This document shows, in pieces, positions 43,853 through 55,900 of a stretch of DNA of 64,000 bases. The notes beneath the pieces are model-generated. The model was not told where the DNA came from and made no database searches. It saw nothing but the letters and a program-made list of their open reading frames with translations. The position numbers and the translations under genes are program-made. This stretch comes from Capra hircus (Eukaryota > Chordata > Mammalia > Artiodactyla > Bovidae), in assembly GCF_001704415.2 (NCBI RefSeq), contig NW_017189851.1, positions 186,001 through 250,000 on the forward strand, in the 5' to 3' direction. The stretch's first letter is position 1, and each line of letters opens with the position of its first letter.

Positions 43853-44029
43853 CCCACCTGTTGCGGCCCGGGCGGCCGGCAGGGAATGAGGCCGAGCTCA
43901 GGGCCCCGAGCCCGAGCTCCAGAGAGGCCGCGGGACCAGCCGAGAAGGAAGAGGGTCCCAGACGTGCCGCTATTTTCGTCAGTTTCTTCCCCTCCCTTTG
44001 AACTTGGTAACTCACGTGGCTGAAGCAGC

Positions 44030-44035
44030 AATAAA
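44030..44035 (+). terminator. TSSK1 polyadenylation signal AATAAA
   Basis: A canonical AATAAA about 180 bases past the TSSK1 stop, giving a short 3' UTR as is usual for this gene family. Confidence 0.75.
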
Positions 44036-44055
44036 TCACTATATTATTGCAGCCC

Positions 44056-47000
44056 CCGAGGTCGCTGTGTGCGCCCTGCTGGCTTCGGTCACCCGGGGAG
44101 AGGACCCTGCACCCCCGTGGCCCCCTCCGTGGGCCACACCGCACTTCACCTCCCGCCGGGGAAAGAGTCCCATGTGTCCAGTGCTGACGATGGACTCAGG
44201 CCCTGGACCGGGGGGAGCTGAGTGAGGAAGACACTGCTTCAAGCGCAGGGCCCACAAGTGCCGAGCTGGGCAGGGAGGCGGCGCGGCGGCTGCAGGCCGG
44301 GAGGTCGGGGCGGGCGTTCAGGGCCCTCAACCGCCCCCGAGGCTGCCTGCCTGTGGGGGCCTCCCTCGGGGCCCCTCCCCTCCTCCTGGCCTGGCTCCAG
44401 GGTCTGCCCCGCACCCAGCCAGCACCCCGCTCCCCGCAGCGCCCGGAGCATCCCCGCCTGGCCCACCCCGAGGCCTGCGTGTCCCCCAGTCACTGAGCAG
44501 GGCCTCCTGCTCCTCTCTGGTCCCAGCTAGCTGTCCCGGGGCGACGCTCCCGCCAGCGTGGGTGAGCGGGTGCTGGCGAGCAGTTGTAGCAGGCCTCCTC
44601 TCACGAGTGGCCGGGGTGTCCACGGGGGGAGCAGGCCTGCAGGGGCACCGCTGGCCACGGGAGGCCCCACCCACCGAGCGGCCCTCACCTGGCTGCGCGC
44701 GGCCGCCACTTCCTCTTCCGATCTGCCTGTGCCCGGACACGCGTGCGCCTGCGGGTCTGACATGCCAAGGGAATGGGGCCTGCAGACACGGCCCCTCCTC
44801 CTGCCCCTGCCGGCGTCCGGAAGGGCCCTGCCCCCACCCAGCCCCTTCACAGCCACAGCCACGCACCCCTGGGCATCACAGCGTGGCCGCCACCTGGGCC
44901 CCATCCCCGTGTTCCCGTCACCTCCCACGGTAGCCGAGGCCCCCCCTCCTGCACCCAGTCCGGCTCTGCTGCCTGCAGCAAGGATCTCCACGCCTGGCCC
45001 CTGAAGTCCTCCTGGGTCTGGCCTCCTCCTGGCTGCCCGGCCACTCGCCGTGGACCCCAGCCCTGCTGGCGGACCGGTCCCTGAGCCCCTGCCCACCTCT
45101 CCAGGCTCCACTGAGGGGCCGCAGCCTCCACACACGAAGCCTCTGGCGGCCATTGCCCGGGCAGGCGGGCGAGGGCCCAAGATGGAGCAGTCCTGGTGGT
45201 GGGGTCACAAGCCTGTACCGTGGGGCAGCGGGATTCCAGGGTGCGCAGGGCCAGCGGGGATGCATACGCCCCAGGAGGCTTGCAAACTCCTCCTCGGGTC
45301 AGCAGTGATCATGGGGGCCTGGGGGCAAGGCTGCGGGGAGGGGCCTCGGGAAGGAGCAAAAGCTGTGTGTTTCCCAGGCGGGGGCACCGGTCAGAGGGGG
45401 CGGGTGGCCACCTGAACCCACCCAGCGCGGAGCAGGCCCCACTGTGAGGCCTTCCCGAGGTGGCCTGAGGCACCGGTCGATCCTTTGAGCTGCCCCACTG
45501 CCCCAGACAGGCTCAGCCCCCACAGCGATCCCCGGGACCCTCGGTGGGGCCTCTGGGCCAGCTGTGCGCCTCCCGCCCCGCACGCTCTCACCACCTGGCC
45601 CTGCAGACCCTCAGTGGCACCTCTGTCCCCATCCTCCACGGGGCCTGACCTCAGCCCTCAGCCTCCCCGAGTCCACAGCTGTGTGTGCCCGCCACGGCCC
45701 AGCCACAGGGCACTCACACCCTGGGTGATGCTGAGCCACCTTGGGCCCTGGGAAGGCAGGGCCCACTCCGGTCACCCGGGGCCTGAGGCCAACCCTCAAA
45801 GCTCCAAGGGCAGTGTCCCAGAGCCTGCGGTCTGGCACTCACAGGCCTGCAGCCAGGAGCACCCTGAAGCCCGTCCAGTCTGACCCTGCCCCGGGGGCTC
45901 CGGCAGTCCAGCACGCACATTCTGGGCAGGGCCCCTGCGGCTCGCCTGAGTCTGCAGGCCTGATGTCCCTGGAGAACCAGAGGCCACAGCGTCCTGGGCG
46001 AGGGAGGGCGTGGGGAGCAGGAACCGCAGCAAAGGGCAACCCCAACAGAGTCCTGGGGGCAAGGGAGACAGGCGGGGAGGGCGCCTGGCCTGGGAGGCCT
46101 CGAGGCTGGCCCCTCTATAGTTCCACTGGTTCCTACCGAAGCCCCCAGGAGACTGCAGGCGTCAGGCAGGTCCCCGCCGCTGGCCTTGGGGCCCGGCTGC
46201 CCTGCCCGGGGCCTTCCGCATGGACCTCCTGCAGGGAGCTCTGTGCGCCCCTGGAGTGTGCGCGTGCTCCCCTCCCAGCAGCTGGCGAGCCCCACTGAAC
46301 CCTGGCACGGGGCTTCTGGGTCACTGCCACCCACCCAGACACAGGACGCCCCCTCCTCCGAGCACCTGTCCTGGTGACAGGCCGCGAGGGCGAGTGAACA
46401 CCGGACTTGCGCCTACAGGGGCCTTGGCGCCCGGCAAGAACAGAGCAGGCGCAGAGACGGTCTAAGGCGCGAAGGTGGCGCGCCTGCCCAGGTGCTCACA
46501 AAGGCCCAGGTGGCGTAATTCAGGACGCCCTCCCCGGCCCCCAGCCCCCGCCTCGGGCCCTGCCCACTGTGTGCACGCCCCACCGGCCTGCCCCCGCCAG
46601 CCGCCTGTTGCCCGGTCACAGGCTCTGGCCGCCCCTGGCTATGTGCTCTCGCAGGACCTGTCTTAAAACGGGGCTCGGATCCTGGCGGCTCCTGCAGCCC
46701 CCACCCCCCGACCCTCTCCTCCACATCCCCTGACCCCAACGCCGGGACCCATCCATTCTCACAACGTCCACCTCCCCCAGGCCCTTCCCTGCCTGCATCT
46801 CAAACTCTTCTTGCCCTCGGAACGCCAGCCCACCGGGGCTCCAGGCCACCGGGCTGGGCACTCACAGAGTCCGAGCTGCCCTCCACCCTTGACAGCGACC
46901 TTCGCCGCCCGGGATCGGGGCGGCCCCTCCCAGGCCCGGCCCAGAGGTGGTGCTCATCCCACCTCAAGGCAGTGGCGGGAAGGCAGCCCTCCCTCGAGGG

Positions 47001-47209
47001 ACAGGATCTGCTGCAGGGGCCTGGCACACTGGCTGGACCTGGGCGGCCCCGGCCTGACTCAGCCCAGGGCGGCACGGTGAGCTCGCAGCAGTCCTGGGCG
47101 CCGGCTTCCTCTCTTCCAGCGGGCCGCGGGGCTCTGCCAGCCCAGTCAGCCTTCCGGGGCTCCGGGGCCCGTCCCCCACCCAGTTCCCAGCCTGGGCAGC
47201 CTGGCTTTG
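44056..47209. other. spacer between TSSK1 and TSSK2, no gene seen
   Basis: GC-rich unique sequence of about 3 kb with spurious open frames in all directions. No repeat family or coding pattern was recognised. Confidence 0.5.
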
Positions 47210-47230
47210 TGACTTCACAGGCTGAAGTCA
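47210..47230 (+). promoter_or_regulatory. inverted CRE-like element upstream of TSSK2
   Basis: TGACTTCA, five bases, TGAAGTCA, identical in half-sites and spacing to the element upstream of TSSK1. It ends 146 bases before the TSSK2 ATG. The shared GGGATGTAGAGGGC block lies at 47338-47351. The spacer sequences differ (CCCAC against CAGGC), which suggests selection on the half-sites or a recent duplication. Confidence 0.5.
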
Positions 47231-47376
47231 CGCGGGGACAATGCTGGGCGTTCCACACCTCCAGGTGCAGGCCCAGCCTGGCCAGACGGCTCCCCGCAGC
47301 GCAGTCGAGGACGATGCCCGCTGGCCCGCGTGGGGGGGGGATGTAGAGGGCGGCGGCGCGGGCCGCTCCGGGCGCC

Positions 47377-48450
47377 ATGGACGACGCCGCGGTCCTGAGG
47401 AAGAAGGGCTACATCGTGGGCATCAACCTGGGAAAGGGCTCCTACGCCAAGGTCAAGTCCGCCTACTCCGAGCGCCTCAAGTTCAACGTGGCGGTCAAGA
47501 TCATCGACCGCAGGAAGACGCCTGCCGACTTCGTGGAGAGGTTCCTGCCTCGCGAGATGGACATCCTGGCGACCGTCAACCACCGCTCCATCATCAAGAC
47601 CTACGAGATCTTTGAGACGTCCGACGGCCGCATCTACATCGTCATGGAGCTCGGCGTGCAGGGCGACCTCCTCGAGTTCATCAAGTGCCGCGGGGCCCTG
47701 CACGAGGACGTGGCGCGCAGGATGTTCCGGCAGCTGTCCTCGGCCGTCAAGTACTGCCACGACCTGGACGTCGTCCACCGCGACCTCAAGTGCGAGAACC
47801 TCCTCCTCGACAAGGACTTCAACATCAAGCTGTCCGACTTCGGCTTCTCCAAGCGCTGCCTGCGGGACGGCAGTGGCCGGCTGACGCTGAGTAAGACCTT
47901 CTGCGGGTCGGCGGCGTACGCGGCCCCCGAGGTGCTGCAGGGTATCCCCTACCAGCCCAAGGTGTACGACATCTGGAGCCTGGGCGTGATCCTCTACATC
48001 ATGGTCTGCGGCTCCATGCCCTACGACGACTCCGACGTCAAGAAGATGCTGCGCGTCCAGAAGGAGCACCGCGTGGACTTCCCGCGCTCCAAGCACCTGA
48101 CAGGCGAGTGCAAGGACCTCATCTACCGGATCCTGCAGCCGGACGTCACCCGGCGCCTGCACATCGACGAGATCCTCAGCCACGCGTGGCTGCAGCCCCC
48201 CAAGCCCAAGGCCATGCCCTCCGCCTCCTTCAAGCGGGAGGGCGAGGGCAAGTACCGGGCTGACTGCAAGCTGGACCCCCGGCCTGAGCACCGGCCCGAC
48301 CACAAACTGGGGGCCAAGACCCAGCACCGGCTGCTCGTGGTGCCCGAGACCGAGGACCGCGTGGAGGAGCGGCTGGCCGAAGCCTCCAGGGGCAAGGACC
48401 CCCACGTCTCCGGGGCCGAGGTGGGGAAGGCAAGCACCGAGCGGTGCTGA
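47377..48450 (+). CDS. TSSK2: testis-specific serine/threonine kinase 2 (intronless, 357 aa)
   Basis: A spermatid kinase known to pair with TSSK1 in function (male fertility; family knowledge). The kinase domain (about 12-272) has GKGSYAKV, K41, HRDLKCEN (D136), DFG 154-156, T174 and APE 183-185. The tail PPKPKAMPSASFKREGEGKY and HKLGAKTQHRLLVVPE identifies TSSK2. Human TSSK2 is 358 residues (from memory); here the end is KASTERC, a few residues longer at the tail and shorter in the middle. It is intact, with a good start context (gcgccATGG). Confidence 0.96.
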   Translation: MDDAAVLRKKGYIVGINLGKGSYAKVKSAYSERLKFNVAVKIIDRRKTPADFVERFLPREMDILATVNHRSIIKTYEIFETSDGRIYIVMELGVQGDLLEFIKCRGALHEDVARRMFRQLSSAVKYCHDLDVVHRDLKCENLLLDKDFNIKLSDFGFSKRCLRDGSGRLTLSKTFCGSAAYAAPEVLQGIPYQPKVYDIWSLGVILYIMVCGSMPYDDSDVKKMLRVQKEHRVDFPRSKHLTGECKDLIYRILQPDVTRRLHIDEILSHAWLQPPKPKAMPSASFKREGEGKYRADCKLDPRPEHRPDHKLGAKTQHRLLVVPETEDRVEERLAEASRGKDPHVSGAEVGKASTERC

Positions 48451-48548
48451 GGGCCCGGGGGGCGTGCGTGGCGCCGCGCGGCCCCGGGGGCTGAGTGGGC
48501 GGTAGGAGCCGAAGAAGCCACAGGTGCGAGAACGAGTAAAGTCCGTCA

Positions 48549-48629
48549 ATTAAACCGCTATTTTGATTACGTTCTATTAGCTTCCTTCCACTTAGTAGCA
48601 GAGACCTTAAACCCTGACCACCAAATAAA
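48549..48629 (+). terminator. TSSK2 polyadenylation signals (ATTAAA, AATAAA)
   Basis: ATTAAA at 48549-48554 and AATAAA at 48624-48629 follow the TSSK2 stop by about 100 and 175 bases. Either could be used. The second is canonical. Confidence 0.65.
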
Positions 48630-48649
48630 CCACAGTGAACAGCAGAGAG

Positions 48650-49716
48650 GTGCGCGGAGTCTTTTTCTCTGGGACTCAGCACCCACTCCCTGCGGCCAGG
48701 GGGCTCCGGGGAACCGGCCTTGTGGGCATGGAGTCCGCAGCCTCCCACCAGGCCCCGGCTGCCCTCCCACCCCGCTCGTGCCCCTCAGGCAGCCCGTCCT
48801 CAACGCCCGCCCGCCCTTTGGCCCTTTAGAACTTCTGGCGGCCCCCCTCCCGCCCCCTGCTCTGCCTCTCACTCGGGCCCCCCCAGACCTCCGACCCCAC
48901 TTTCTGGGGCTCCCTCAGGCCCACGCCCACCCTTCCCTACTGGGACGAAGCATCAAAAGCAGCCCTTTCCTGACCCCATGGCCCCAGCCCCGCGCCCTTG
49001 GTGCCCAGCCAGGGCTCAGCGTGGAAGAGCGCAGACCAGCCGGACCCCAGAGAGCCCGAGGGCGGCCTGCTGGGGCCTGCCTGCTCCCAGCATGACGGGC
49101 TCCAGTCTAAGCGGACCCCATGTGACCCCATGCTGCCTCTCTGAGCATGACCTGACCCCACCTGAGGCTTAAAGAGCCTGCTGGGACCCAGCCCACTTCC
49201 TGGGGAGCTGGCCCCGGCAGAGGAGCAAGGGGGCGGGGTCAGCCCTGCCCCGGGTGGAAGTCAGGCACTCAGGAGGTGACAGCTGAGGCCACTGGGAAGG
49301 GCCTCCTGCAGGCCTGGCCCAGCCAGGGAGCCTGTGGACCTGCAGGCCTGATGGCTGAGGGCTCTGACCCCCGAGGGGAACGGAAGTAGGGGTCACAGGA
49401 AAACGAGGGGCCGACTCAGCTTAGAAGGCAGGCCCCCTGCCTCGTCGGCGCCACTGGATGCCACGCAGGAAAGCCTGGACACCCCAGCTGCAGAGGTTAC
49501 CGCCCAGCGGCCCTGAGCGGGCGACGCAGGCACAAGGGTGGCCTTGGGGCAGAGAAGCAGCCCTGTCTGGCCAGAGGCTCTCTTTAGTGACAGGTAGAGC
49601 GGGCAGTGTTCTACAGAACAGGGTGTCGGCCGGGCAGGCCCAGCACCCTGGAAAGCCGGAGTCCCGTGCTGGGCGGAGAGCTGCCCTGCAGGTTCTGTGG
49701 AGCTCCGGGCCCAGCC
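48650..49716. other. convergent interval between TSSK2 and ESS2 ends
   Basis: No gene seen. No minus-strand AATAAA or ATTAAA was found here for ESS2. The only weak variant is ACTAAA at 49588-49583, about 130 bases past the ESS2 stop. It may hold the ESS2 3' UTR. Confidence 0.5.
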
Positions 49717-49996
49717 TTAGAAGAAGTCTGAGGCCTTGCGCCGGGCAGGAAGCTGTAGCAAGTTGTCCGTGATACAGGCTGGGTCCTGGCTGAGCGGGGT
49801 GCGTGTCGCCGAGCCGGGGGCTGGTGTGCTCGTCGGGGTCTGGGGCCCGCTGGCCGGGGTTTTGAGGTGGCTGGCGCGGGCGGGGGACGGGGTGTAGCTG
49901 GCCCGCAGGGCTCGGTCCGTGTACTTGCTGGCCGTCCTGCTCACCAGGCGCTGCAGGGCTGGGGACATGGCGGGGCTCAGGCCCTTGGGGGTGAGG
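49717..49996 (-). CDS. ESS2: ESS2 exon 10
   Basis: Encodes LTPKGLSPAMSPALQRLVSR, then TPTSTPAPGSATRTPLSQDP, ending ARRKASDFF and TAA at 49719-49717. Rich in SP/TP sites. Acceptor ACTGCAG. Confidence 0.94.
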
Positions 49997-52900
49997 CTGC
50001 AGTGGGGAAGGCGTGGCAAGAGGCAGGGTCAGGCCTGCCCGGCAGCAGGCCCCTCAGTCCCTGGGAAGATGCCTGGGGGACACGCGCATGCTCTACGCTG
50101 GGATCCCGAACAGCCGCGCCCTGGGCCGTGGGGCTGCAGGAGACCCTGTCTCCAAGTGGGGAGATAACCCTGACTCCACGGGCGGATGGGAACTTACAGG
50201 GGACAAGGCGCAAAGACGTCCCCTAGAAACGCGCCAAAAGGGGGGCTAGGCATGTGTGAGGGGCACTGCAGACGCAGTGGAAAGGGCCCAGCCCAAAGCT
50301 GCAGCCACGGGCCCAGCCCCCGGTGCCGAGCGTGCGGCCACAGCGCGAGGCCCGCCCCTCACCTGGCCAGGCTCTCCGTCACCCTCCGCAGGGCCTCCTG
50401 CTTCTTGGCCCGGTTCTTGGCGGCGGCCTCATTGGCCATCTTCAGGCCCAGCCGCTCCCTGCGGCCTGGCTCCAGGATCTAGAGGATGGCAGACCAGGCT
50501 CGTCGCGGGGCGTCAGCCTCCCCAGCCCCCTGAGCAGCCCACTCCCGGGCCGGGTTCTCGTGAAGCCGGCACTACCCAACCAGGCACTGGGAGCACCGTC
50601 CAGGAAAGGGCCTGTTCAGCCTGCTTCCCCGCGGCCAGCAGCTGCGACGGCACCTGCGTTTCTTCAGGGGCGTGTCCTGGCCCGAATCCCCACCGGCCTC
50701 GGGCTCCTCTTTCGCTGGCACAGCGTGCTGGCTGCGTTAGCGCATCGCGCACCCTCCCGCATCGGCCTGCAGTTGGACCTGGACGGCTCCCGCTGCGCTG
50801 AGGGGCGCCAGGGCCCAGCACCCACACCCTCTGCTTATGTGTGCACACCCCTCTCCTGCCTCCCTGGCGTGCAGGCCCGAGGCTCAAGCTCACTGTCTCG
50901 ATGCTCAGCGTTCCCGTCTCCTTTGAACCTGTCCTGCCATGCACTGAGGACTTGGCTGCTCCTGTCTCCGCACGACCGCGAGGAGAGGGCTCTGGCGCCC
51001 CCTGGCCCCGGACCTGCCTGGGACCCGGCATTGGGCTCGGTCCTGAACCCCTGGCCATGGGGGCGAGCTTTAACGCCTCAGGGCACACAGCGGTGCCCCA
51101 GGCTTTGCTTGGCTGCTGCTGCGTCCCAGGCTAAGGACCTCGCGGGCGAAGGGGACCACTGCTGTATGGGCGAGCACACGCTCCCCGGCCCCTGGCCCAC
51201 GGCTCCCTGCTCCCAGAGCTGCTGCTGCGATGCCTGCCGCCACGGGGACTGTGTCTCCGCACCTCACCGGGTGCTGCCAGCCCGAGGGGACCCCGCCCTG
51301 CTCTGGTTCTTTGGGGCCTCGGAGCAGGTGAAGTGACCCTGGACCCTTCAGCCCCAACAGTGCCCCCAGGCTCCGGGGGCCTCCCCCACAAACCACGGGA
51401 GATCAGGCACCCGCCTTCCCAGAGCCACGTGGGCCCGACCAGCCACTTGCTGGCACCTTCCTGGGCCTCCCATCCCCAGAAACCACCTGCCATCCTGCTC
51501 CCCTGCCCACTTGGCCCACAGAGGGTCTCCCTTGTAAGTGTCCAGCCCCGAGCCCCCACTCTGACTGCTCCTGGGACATTGGCCAGGGCCTGGTCTGGGT
51601 CCCCCATGACCAAGTGCTCGGCCGGGCCGCCTCCCCGGACGCTGGGGATTCAGGGCTCCTCCCCGGCCGCAGGCTGCAGCACGCGGGGAAGCTCCTGGCC
51701 CGAGGCCCCCATCTCTGAACGGCCCCGTCCTGCGGGCCTGCAAGCTCACAGGGGCCACAGCGGCGCCCAACCCGACCCAAGCCTTGCCCACGGCGGTCCT
51801 CAGTGGAGGCCCAGATGCCACAAGCAACCACGGCGCCCGCCCCAGCGTAAGCCCCGTCCGCCATGCACAGCCATGGGAACGCAGCAGACCCCGTGTCCAC
51901 CCGTGCGACCCCCACCGTGACCCCCACCGTGCTGACCCACCTTGAAGGCTGGCCCCGGCGTCCTGTCCACGTAGGGCGTGTCTGACCCTTCCACCCTCAA
52001 GGGCGTGTTCTCGACTTCCCCCCAGGTCATCAGCGGGGACTCGTTCACACCTGCAGGTGGCGCGCCCACAGCCGCCTCAGGCCAGGGGCCACCAAGGCGG
52101 GCCTGGCCCCCTCCTTCCCAGGGCGGGGCCCCGGGTGCGTCCGGCAGTGAGAGGGTCCACGTGGCCGGCCCAGAGCCTGGTCTGCCGGGCTGAGCCTGAT
52201 GGAGGGACCTCCAGAGAAGCAGGGCTGGGTGGCTGGACCCTCAGGCTAGCACAGGGCTAGGGAGCCCCGGGTGACACCCACGGGACCCCGCCCCTAGGGA
52301 GGAGATCCAGAGTCCTCCAGGTGAAGCCTTCCACCCCGAGCCTGGCCAGACCGTGGTGCCTTCCCAGGCCTGGAAGCCAGCACACGCCCAGGAGGCCGCC
52401 CCGAGCCTCGTGACCTCCCTTAGGTACATCAGCCCCGAATGCCCACTGGCGTGAGACCCACGGCTGAGAAAGGTCACCAAGACTGACAAGGACCCCCGGC
52501 CGACACCCAGCGGGAGCACAGGTGGGCGGCCTAAGAGGCGTGCATGCCCCCAGGGTCCCTCGGCCCCGCCCTGCCCACCTGCAGGGGCCTCATGCAGCTT
52601 CCGGCACACTGAGCCTGGCTTCCACACGCGGGGCCACACCAGACGGTGCCCACCCGCTGCCCCAGCACCACTGCTCACCAAGCCAGGCTGTCCTTCGAGC
52701 TCAGGTGAGGCACAGGAAGCACCCTGCAGGGCAGCTGGCCCAGCTGGCCCCAGGCGTCTGAGGTCGGGCCCATCTGAGCGCCCAGGGCCCACAGCCCTGC
52801 TCAGTCCCGGCACTGCACGGATGGGACCCTGGGCCACGGGGTGTGGGCAGGCCCAGGAGAGGCCGCGGCCAGCTAGGTAACCCCCCACCCCAGCAGAGGG

Positions 52901-55900
52901 CGCGTCTCTCACCAGGGGCGGGAGAAGGCGTGGCGACGAATCCGAAGCCGCCCACTCGGGGAGACTCGTGCGGGATGAGCTCCTTGCCGTCCGGACCCAC
53001 CTTGCCCTGTTTGTGCTGGAGCCGGGGGGAGGTGGGGTCAGGGCCAGGCCGTGCTGTGGGCTGAGGCGCCGACGCTGCGCAAGCCCAGGGCAAGGGAGGA
53101 GGACCCCGCTGGACTGAGAGCCTGTCGGAGCAGCTGCCAAGAGACGCGCCCCAGCCTTCCACGAGGGCCATCCCGACACATACCACCTCAGGCCCGGGGC
53201 GGGGAGTGGGGCAAGGCATCTGTGAAGACCTCCCAGACAGCACCCCCGCCCCAGCCTCCCCTCCAACCCCGATCACTGGGTGTCGCGGCCCTGAACCACT
53301 CCCGGGGTTGGAAGCTCTGTGGTCTTCCACCCCAAAAGTCTGGCTCCACGCCGCCTCCCTTTTCTCACGCCTCTGCCCCATGGGCTGGCACACACTTGAC
53401 TCACCGGTCTAACTAAGTCAGGCTCTGACTTCAAACCCCCAGAGAGAGAACAGACCCAGCCTCGCCCACGCCGAGCCCTACTGAACCCAAGGACGCCTGA
53501 GCAGAGAAGTGCTGGCCCGGCCCTCACCTGCGCGTTGAGGGCGGCTGCCTGCTGCAGCTGCGACCTGCTGAGGGCCTGGCTGAAGGGATCCCTGAGGAAG
53601 CGGGTGTTCTTATGCACCACCTGCCGCGGCTTCTTGAACAGCTGCTCATCATCGGGGACGCCTGGCGGTGAGAGCAGAGCCCTTGGCGTCGGGGGAGCAG
53701 GCCCAAGGGGGGCGGGCTGGTCCCCTCAGAGTGCAGCCTGGGCGCAGCCCGGGTTGGGTGCACACCAGTGCTGACTCCGCCCACAGACCGCCCTCTCACG
53801 CCCCCCCCCTCCCCCGCCGAGAATCAGGGCCCCTGAAGGCCCAGAGCGTAGGAGCAGCAACACCCACCCCAGAGGCCGGTCCACCTCGGAGGCCCTGGCC
53901 CACGCTCACCCTCCGGGTAGTACATGAGAGAGTTCTTGGCCTTGTACTTCCAGGTCTCCACTCCGGCCTGGCTGCTCTCGACCGCCTGCTGCTCGGCCGA
54001 CGGGAGGGCGAGACTGTCCTTCTGCCTCTGTGTCACGGGGGAGCGAGGGTCAGGGCGGCCCTGAGTCCCGGCCGCCCGCCCTGAGAGGGCACCACCGCCC
54101 CGCCCCAGGCACCTTCTCAAACTCCTCCTCGGCCTGGTAGAGCCACGCGTGGCGCGCCCGGCCCCTCTCCTTGGCCACCTCCATGATCTCCCGGAAGGAG
54201 GCGTTGTCCTCACTGGTGTACCGGCTCAGGAAAACGTCCAGGCTGGGCAGGGGCTCCGCCGCCGCCTCTTCCGCAGCCTCTCCTGTCCAGGGTGCCACGG
54301 CATGAATGCCACTGTGCGTCCGTTCAGTCCCGGGAACCCTCTGCCTGGCCACGGGTCTGTCTGTGAGACCCCACACCGCCAGACAACACCCCCGGGGGTG
54401 AAATCAACACCCCCAAGCCGCCCACCTCCCCATCTACCGGAGGCTGGTGAAGTGTGTGCTCTGGCTCAGGCCAGGATGGGGTGTTGGGCATTAACAGTCA
54501 CCAGATCACAGTGGGTCCCCTGCGGCACAGTGAGCGGCCGGGAGACGGGGCGCAAGATTCCCAGGGCACAGACGTCAGGAGCACCCCAGGCGAGCCCGCC
54601 AGCGCTAGGGCCGCTCACTCACCGTCACCGTCCTCCAGGCCACGGCCCCGGGCCCTGGCCTTGCCGCCCACCATGCTGGGGCCTGTGTGCAGCTCAGGGG
54701 TTTCAAACGTGGCTGGCGTGACATCTGGGGGACAGAGGGGGTGGGGTCAGGGGCCTGAAGGATCGGTGCAGCAGGCAGCCACACCCGGCCCCCGGGACTC
54801 CTCTCACAGGGTGGCGGGGGCTCTCGGGAGGCCTTGCCCAGGGCGGAGCCAAACTTGATGGCAATTTGGCGCATCCGCTCCAGGTCTCCATTCTCCTCGG
54901 CCTCCAGATACTCCTTCTGTGCCTGCAGCTTCTCCACGTCGGGAAAGAAGTCCCTCTGGATGACCGTCTGGAGGCCCTGAAGGACAGGTCAGAACACAAG
55001 TCAGAGGCTCCATCTGCCGTCCCCGGCTGCTTACCCCACAGGGTGCGTGCTGAGACCGCAACCTCGATCCACCCCAAGATCCCCAGAGCTTGGGAACACT
55101 TCCCTTTTTCCTTTTTTTTGGCCACGCTGTGCGCTTGTGCGATATGGGATCTTAGTTCCCGATCAAGAGTTGAACCCGGACCTTCAAAGCCTTCTGTCTC
55201 TCTGTTTCATCCTCCTCTGTCGCCTTCACCTGCACATCAGCTGAACCTACCTGGCTGTTGCCACCTTCACCCCGCCCACGGCCTCCGATTTCCAATCTGA
55301 GCCTTTCACCCCACCACCAGTATGGGTGGAGATTCCCAGCTCCAGACCTCCCTCCAGCCGGACTCGCCCCTGAGCTGCGCGTCTGCGCGCCCAGCTGTCC
55401 ACTAAGACCACCTGCCTGCCCAGCCCACTGGCCTCCCAAACCTGACTGACCTCCTCGCACCTCCTGCGTGGCTGCGGTGGGGCGCTGGCAGGAGGCGCAC
55501 CCGCTCATCGATGCTGCCACCGTGGCAGCCGGCTTGCGGGGCCCCCGGCCCTAGCTCCCACCACCACCGCTGCCCAAGAAGGCCTCTCCGCCGCTGTCCA
55601 GACCCTTGCTGACCCCCTGACAAAGGCTTGTCTCTCCGGCTCCTCACCGCGTGCACACACCCACCCCTGCGGCCCCCCGACAGCGCGGACAGCTCGCCCG
55701 ACACTCCGCCAGCTCGGCCCCCGCGTGTCCACAGGCCGGGGGCGAGGACTCAGGCTGCCCCACCGCCTCGGGGGGGAGCGCGGAGCGTCGGGACCCGGCG
55801 GGGAGCGCGGGGCGGGGAGCGCGGGGCCCGGAAGTCGCGGGCGTCCGCGCCGAACGCTACCTCAATGTACTCCTCTTCGTCCAGGACCCGCTGCCGGCCC

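Noticed and set aside
47215..48549. 444-codon antisense open frame across TSSK2
   Set aside because: A shadow of the GC-rich kinase coding strand. A similar shadow exists opposite TSSK1.
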